A DNA stretch of 64,000 bases, taken from positions 83,695 to 147,694 of the forward strand of contig NZ_JANCPR020000023.1 in NCBI RefSeq assembly GCF_028657195.3, written 5' to 3'. Numbering within the stretch: the stretch's first letter is position 1; each line of letters opens with the position of its first letter. Origin of the DNA: Streptomyces iconiensis. GTDB lineage: Bacteria > Actinomycetota > Actinomycetes > Streptomycetales > Streptomycetaceae. Position numbers and translations under genes: made by a program. The notes beneath the pieces are model-generated. The model was not told where the DNA came from, searched no databases, and worked only from the letters and a program-made list of their open reading frames with translations. This document shows positions 61,111 to 64,000 of the stretch, piece by piece.

Positions 61111-61722
61111 TTACGGGGTGGGGAGTCCGGCGGCCACCATGTGGAGGGCCCTGGGCAGCAGGACCTCCATCGACTCTTCCGCGCCGCCTTGTACGAACAG
61201 CTCGATCGCGACGTAGTTGGCTGCCATCACGCTCGCGGCCACCAGGCGGGGGTAGAGGTCGGACCCGACATCTGTGCCCGTGCGATCGGCGATCGCGGCG
61301 GCCAGCTCCTTCTCCGCGACCTTGTTCGCGCGTAGCATCTCGGCCTCCAGCGCCGGTTCGGCCAGCATCACCCGTAGGCCGGCCGCCCAGTCGGCGGGCT
61401 CCTGCGGCGGCATGTGCCGCACCTCAGGGCCGGGCTCCAACTGCCGTAGCGCCGCATGTGTGATCGCCTCCCACAAGGGTTCATCCTGTGGGCCCTGGCG
61501 CAGCTCGGCGGCGACTCGCAAGGAGCGCTCAAGGTGGCGGAACGTGATCGCCTCGGCCTTGCTGGAGAAGTAGTTGTTGAACGTGCGCGGAGATACGCCG
61601 ACGGCCTCGGCGATGTCCTCGATCTTGACCGCGTTCAACCCGCGCTCGACAGTGAGCCTGATCGCGACCCAGCTCAGCGCTGCCCGCGTGGCTTCCTTCT
61701 TTCGTTCCCGAAGGCCACTCAT
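61111..61722 (-). CDS. TetR-family regulator
   Basis: This 203-residue protein has a helix-turn-helix at about residues 5-50 (RERKKEATRAALSWVAIRL, VSPRTFNNYFSSKAEAI), followed by a C-terminal TetR_C-like helical domain. It lies about 180 bases upstream of the flavin hydroxylase on the same strand, so it is the likely regulator of that gene. The ATG at 61722 was chosen because the upstream in-frame extension lacks family similarity. Confidence 0.88.
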   Translation of the reverse strand: MSGLRERKKEATRAALSWVAIRLTVERGLNAVKIEDIAEAVGVSPRTFNNYFSSKAEAITFRHLERSLRVAAELRQGPQDEPLWEAITHAALRQLEPGPEVRHMPPQEPADWAAGLRVMLAEPALEAEMLRANKVAEKELAAAIADRTGTDVGSDLYPRLVAASVMAANYVAIELFVQGGAEESMEVLLPRALHMVAAGLPTP

Positions 61723-62462
61723 GCCTCCACGGTAGGAGGAAAGTGCGCCACACGCAAGTTTTCTGGGCACGCAATAATCGTGCCCCGCCCGTGGGGGTGC
61801 GGTGTGCCCCATGCGGCTCGGGCCGGTCCCGGTCCCGGTTTCGCCGGTCCCGGTCGCCGATCCCGTCGCGGCTCGCTGGCTGCCGACTGCTGGCTGCCGG
61901 GCCGCCCGGTGTCGGCTACCGGGTAGCGGGTAGCGGGTTGCCGGTGTCGGGTGCCGGTGACGGGTGCCGGTCGCCCGGTGCCGGGTGCGGCTGACCCGTC
62001 ACTGACCCGCCCGGCGCCGCTTCGACCGAGGTCATCGACCCAGCGGGTGAGGAGTCGCCGTTCCTGTGACAATCCGGATGACTCTTTTCCGTAAGCCGTG
62101 ACCCGAGCAGCCCAGCGCAGTTGGGCGGGTGACGGGCTCGTGATCGACGGGAACCATCGTGGACGTGAACCGAACTCCCCGAGTAATGAACGCCGTTGAC
62201 GGCACGGACGGCGCTTTCAGGAGCCGCCGGACCTACCGCCGTCAACGTCACAGCCAGTACTCGCAGCGAGGTCAGGTCGGCAATTCCGTCATCGTCCTGT
62301 CGCCTGGCACCACGATCGAGGTCGACCGCCGATGTTCGGCTGTTGCCCCCATCGGTCAGGGGACGGACCGAAGCAGCGCTCACAACACCCGGCGCTGTCA
62401 GCGCCGTTCGGCCGCAGTGCTGACCCGTCCTCCAACCCTCCACACTCAGAAGGGACACATCT
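61723..62462. other. Intergenic region with short G/C-rich repeats
   Basis: Between 61840 and 61995 runs of GGTCCCGGT, GGTAGCGG and GGGTGCCGGT form loose tandem repeats. No frame looks coding. The right end is the leader of the small secreted peptide gene at 62463. Confidence 0.4.
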
Positions 62463-62591
62463 ATGACCACTCGCACTCGCGCGCTGGTGATCAGCGCCCT
62501 CACCGCCGGACTACTCGCTCTGGTGGCCGCTCCCGCCAATGCCGCGGGCATCGACGTCGCCGGCCTCATCCTTGAGACACCGCCGATCTGA
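62463..62591 (+). CDS. Tiny secreted peptide
   Basis: The 42-residue product starts with a clear Sec signal peptide (RTR basic start, then ALVISALTAGLLALVA and a PANA-A cleavage site). Cleavage would leave about 15 residues: AGIDVAGLILETPPI. AAGGGAC lies about 8 bases before the ATG, and a hairpin terminator follows, so it seems a complete single-gene unit. I do not recognise the mature peptide; it has no Cys. A signal or surface peptide is possible. Confidence 0.65.
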   Translation: MTTRTRALVISALTAGLLALVAAPANAAGIDVAGLILETPPI

Positions 62592-62605
62592 CGAGCCGCG
62601 TATCC

Positions 62606-62639
62606 GACGGGCCGTACGGAGTCTTCCGTGCGGCCCGTC
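62606..62639 (+). terminator. Hairpin after the secreted-peptide gene
   Basis: GACGGGCCGTACGG (62606-62619) pairs with 62626-62639 with one G-T pair and a 6-base loop, 15 bases after the stop codon. Confidence 0.8.
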
Positions 62640-62704
62640 AGCATGTTGGCTTTCGGGACCGGATCTCGGACGGCGCTCACGCCCGCCTGTCGTCGGGTCG
62701 GACT

Positions 62705-62750
62705 CCGGAGGGTGCGACCCTCCGGTGCCCGGTGCCCGGTGCCCGGTGCC
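62705..62750 (-). terminator. Hairpin and GGTGCCC repeat after the SnoaL-like gene
   Basis: CCGGAGGGT (62705-62713) pairs perfectly with 62717-62725 across a 3-base loop. Four GGTGCCC units (62724-62750) lie between it and the minus-strand stop at 62750. It is a probable terminator for the leftward gene. Confidence 0.65.
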
Positions 62751-63187
62751 TAGTAACGATCAGGGGCGATGGGCAGCGAGATGTGTTCGTGCGTGATCAG
62801 CCATGTGTCGCCCGACCGCCGGCAACAGACGGTCGAACGCAGCCACATCTCTCTCTCCATCCCGTTCTTACGTGCGCCGGAGTCCCGGTGAAGCATGTGC
62901 GCGAACGCCGCGTCCGCGCTCGCGCTCGCCGCGACGGTGAGATCGTGCGTCTCCAGGTCGATGGGGCCTTCGTAACCGTCGAACCACCGTAAGAAGTTAC
63001 GGCGTATCGCCTCGGCTCCCGCGATGTGGAGAGGGGGGACGACATCGAAGTACACGATGTCGGGGGAGTAGAGCGACATGAGCCGGTCGATGTCCTTTGC
63101 CCGGCAGGCATCGACCCGACTGTCCAAAAGCGCCCTGACTTCGGAATCGTTCGCGGTCTTCGTGTCCTTCGTGGTCTTCGCAGCCAT
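62750..63187 (-). CDS. SnoaL-like / NTF2-fold protein
   Basis: In this 145-residue protein the N-terminal helices (SRVDACRAKDIDRLMSLYSP) and strands (DIVYFDVVPPLHIAGAEAI, then WLITHEHIS) follow the SnoaL/ketosteroid-isomerase-like fold common in small polyketide cyclases and unknown hydrolases. I cannot assign a substrate. It is divergent from the VOC gene across 216 bases. Confidence 0.8.
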   Translation of the reverse strand: MAAKTTKDTKTANDSEVRALLDSRVDACRAKDIDRLMSLYSPDIVYFDVVPPLHIAGAEAIRRNFLRWFDGYEGPIDLETHDLTVAASASADAAFAHMLHRDSGARKNGMEREMWLRSTVCCRRSGDTWLITHEHISLPIAPDRY

Positions 63188-63403
63188 CGCATTCTCCGTT
63201 TCCCAGAAATCCGACCGCGCCCGGCTCGACCGGCGACGGCCCCTGTGTTCTCAGCGGTCCGACGACGCAGCCGTACGGAATGTGAGGCGCCCGGAGCGGT
63301 AGCGGCAGCGCAGCGGCCGTGAATCTCAGAAAACTTGACGGGAACTGTCAGGAAAGACAGGCAGGCTCCAGTCGTTCAGTAAGACCGACCCAAGGAGTGC
63401 GCC

Positions 63404-63769
63404 ATGTCGACCTCGATCGTGTTCATCGTCTACGTCAACGACGCACCTGAAGCCGCCCGCTTCTACGCCGATCTCCTTGAGATCAGGCCCAGCTTCGAGA
63501 CCCCCCGATACATCGCCTTCGATCTGGGCGACGGCGCGGATCTCGCCCTCTGGAGCGGGCATTTCGATGAGCTGGCCCCGGCCGTGCCGCGCACCAGCGA
63601 GGTCTGCCTCGCGCTGCCGGGCGGGCCCGACGCGATCGACCAACGATTCGAGCGGTGGGTGGCGAAGGGGGTTCGCGTGGTCAGCGAGCCGCGCGACGAG
63701 GTGTTCGGGCGTACGTTCGTCGTCGCGGATCCGGACGGCAACCTGATCCGGGTCGCACCCGTCGACTGA
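63404..63769 (+). CDS. VOC-family (glyoxalase-like) protein
   Basis: This 121-residue protein has the two beta-alpha-beta-beta-beta halves of the vicinal oxygen chelate fold: VFIVYVNDAPEAARFYADLL at the start and FVVADPDGNLIRVAPVD at the end. Such proteins bind metals and small molecules, as glyoxalases, dioxygenases or drug-binding resistance proteins. AAGGAG precedes the ATG. Function open. Confidence 0.87.
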   Translation: MSTSIVFIVYVNDAPEAARFYADLLEIRPSFETPRYIAFDLGDGADLALWSGHFDELAPAVPRTSEVCLALPGGPDAIDQRFERWVAKGVRVVSEPRDEVFGRTFVVADPDGNLIRVAPVD

Positions 63770-64000
63770 CTGGTCCACGCGGGGCGAACCATGCCGCCGC
63801 CTGGGCAGTTGATGCCCCCGGCGGCCGGTGCCCCAGGCGGCGGCTCGCCCCCCGTTCCGTTGGCGGCGCTGTCGTTGATCGTTGCTTGTTGTGGTCATGT
63901 CAGTGGGGTTGTTGGAAAAGTTCATGACGGGTCGGGTACGGGTCTGTTGCGGTGGTCGACGGCCGGGGTGAGGCGGGGTGCGGGTCGCGGAACCGGGGTT
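63770..64000. other. Window end, no gene seen
   Basis: No frame has a start, natural composition and stop within this piece. It may contain the promoter or end of a gene lying beyond the window. Confidence 0.3.

Noticed and set aside
61916..62680. Minus-strand frame covering the small secreted-peptide gene
   Set aside because: The plus-strand peptide has a signal sequence, ribosome site and terminator; the opposite frame has none.
1..64000. Insertion sequences, integrases or attachment sites
   Set aside because: I looked for DDE motifs, serine/tyrosine recombinases and flanking repeats and found none I could support.

Overview
The window is high-GC DNA with actinomycete gene organisation: GTG starts, 4-bp start/stop overlaps, a rare TTA codon in a regulator, TetR and LuxR regulators, a cobalamin island and SPFH proteins. 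A Streptomyces chromosome is the best fit. I see no rRNA, tRNA, CRISPR array or transposase.

Layout. 0-3 kb: a DHA2-type drug exporter and its TetR repressor, with two palindromic operators, then a small hypothetical gene. 3-6.5 kb: a poorly coding, apparently decayed stretch that contains one clear small gene on the minus strand, a canonical lasso-peptide precursor (4377-4523) without processing genes. 6.5-32.2 kb: a large specialised-metabolite cluster. 32.7-35.8 kb: a TetR regulator, a stretch with no convincing gene, and a CPBP membrane protease. 35.9-43.1 kb: a histidine kinase and response regulator interleaved with two paralogous small membrane proteins and a FtsX-type ABC exporter. 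Three copies of a GTACAG...CTGTAC palindrome sit at the promoters of this block. 43.3-49.3 kb: a DksA-type zinc-finger protein, an isoprenyl transferase, two SPFH proteins and a GNAT acetyltransferase. 49.6-58 kb: cobN behind a cobalamin riboswitch, diverging from cobG-cobH-cobIJ. 58-64 kb: a WXG100-like fragment, a hypothetical protein, a flavin hydroxylase with TetR, a tiny secreted peptide, a SnoaL-like protein and a VOC protein.

The cluster. An orphan LuxR-type regulator with a TTA codon (6513-7142) faces a twelve-gene minus-strand run. That run falls into three modules: a diaminopimelate-like set (dapD, dapC, lysA homologues and a SAM methyltransferase, reminiscent of tabtoxin biosynthesis), a complete GTP-to-preQ0 set (folE, queE, queD, queC), and a 3,5-dihydroxyphenylglycine set (hpgT, dpgC, dpgB, dpgA). 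The plus strand then carries a 2-oxoglutarate oxygenase, an ATP-grasp ligase, an MFS transporter, a methyltransferase and an amidinotransferase. A second, paralogous amidinotransferase converges on the first. Beyond it lie a P450, a ferredoxin, a long flavoprotein and an aspartase/adenylosuccinate-lyase-family lyase. The last two look like the CreE/CreD pair that releases nitrous acid from aspartate.

Inference: an aryl-glycine is made, guanidinylated and joined to another amino acid by an ATP-grasp ligase, as in resorcinomycin and pheganomycin. Here this chemistry is combined with a 7-deazaguanine, a DAP-derived unit and nitrous acid. I know of no described product that joins all these modules, so I regard this cluster as the main candidate for a new system. 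Product structure and cluster limits are not provable from sequence alone.
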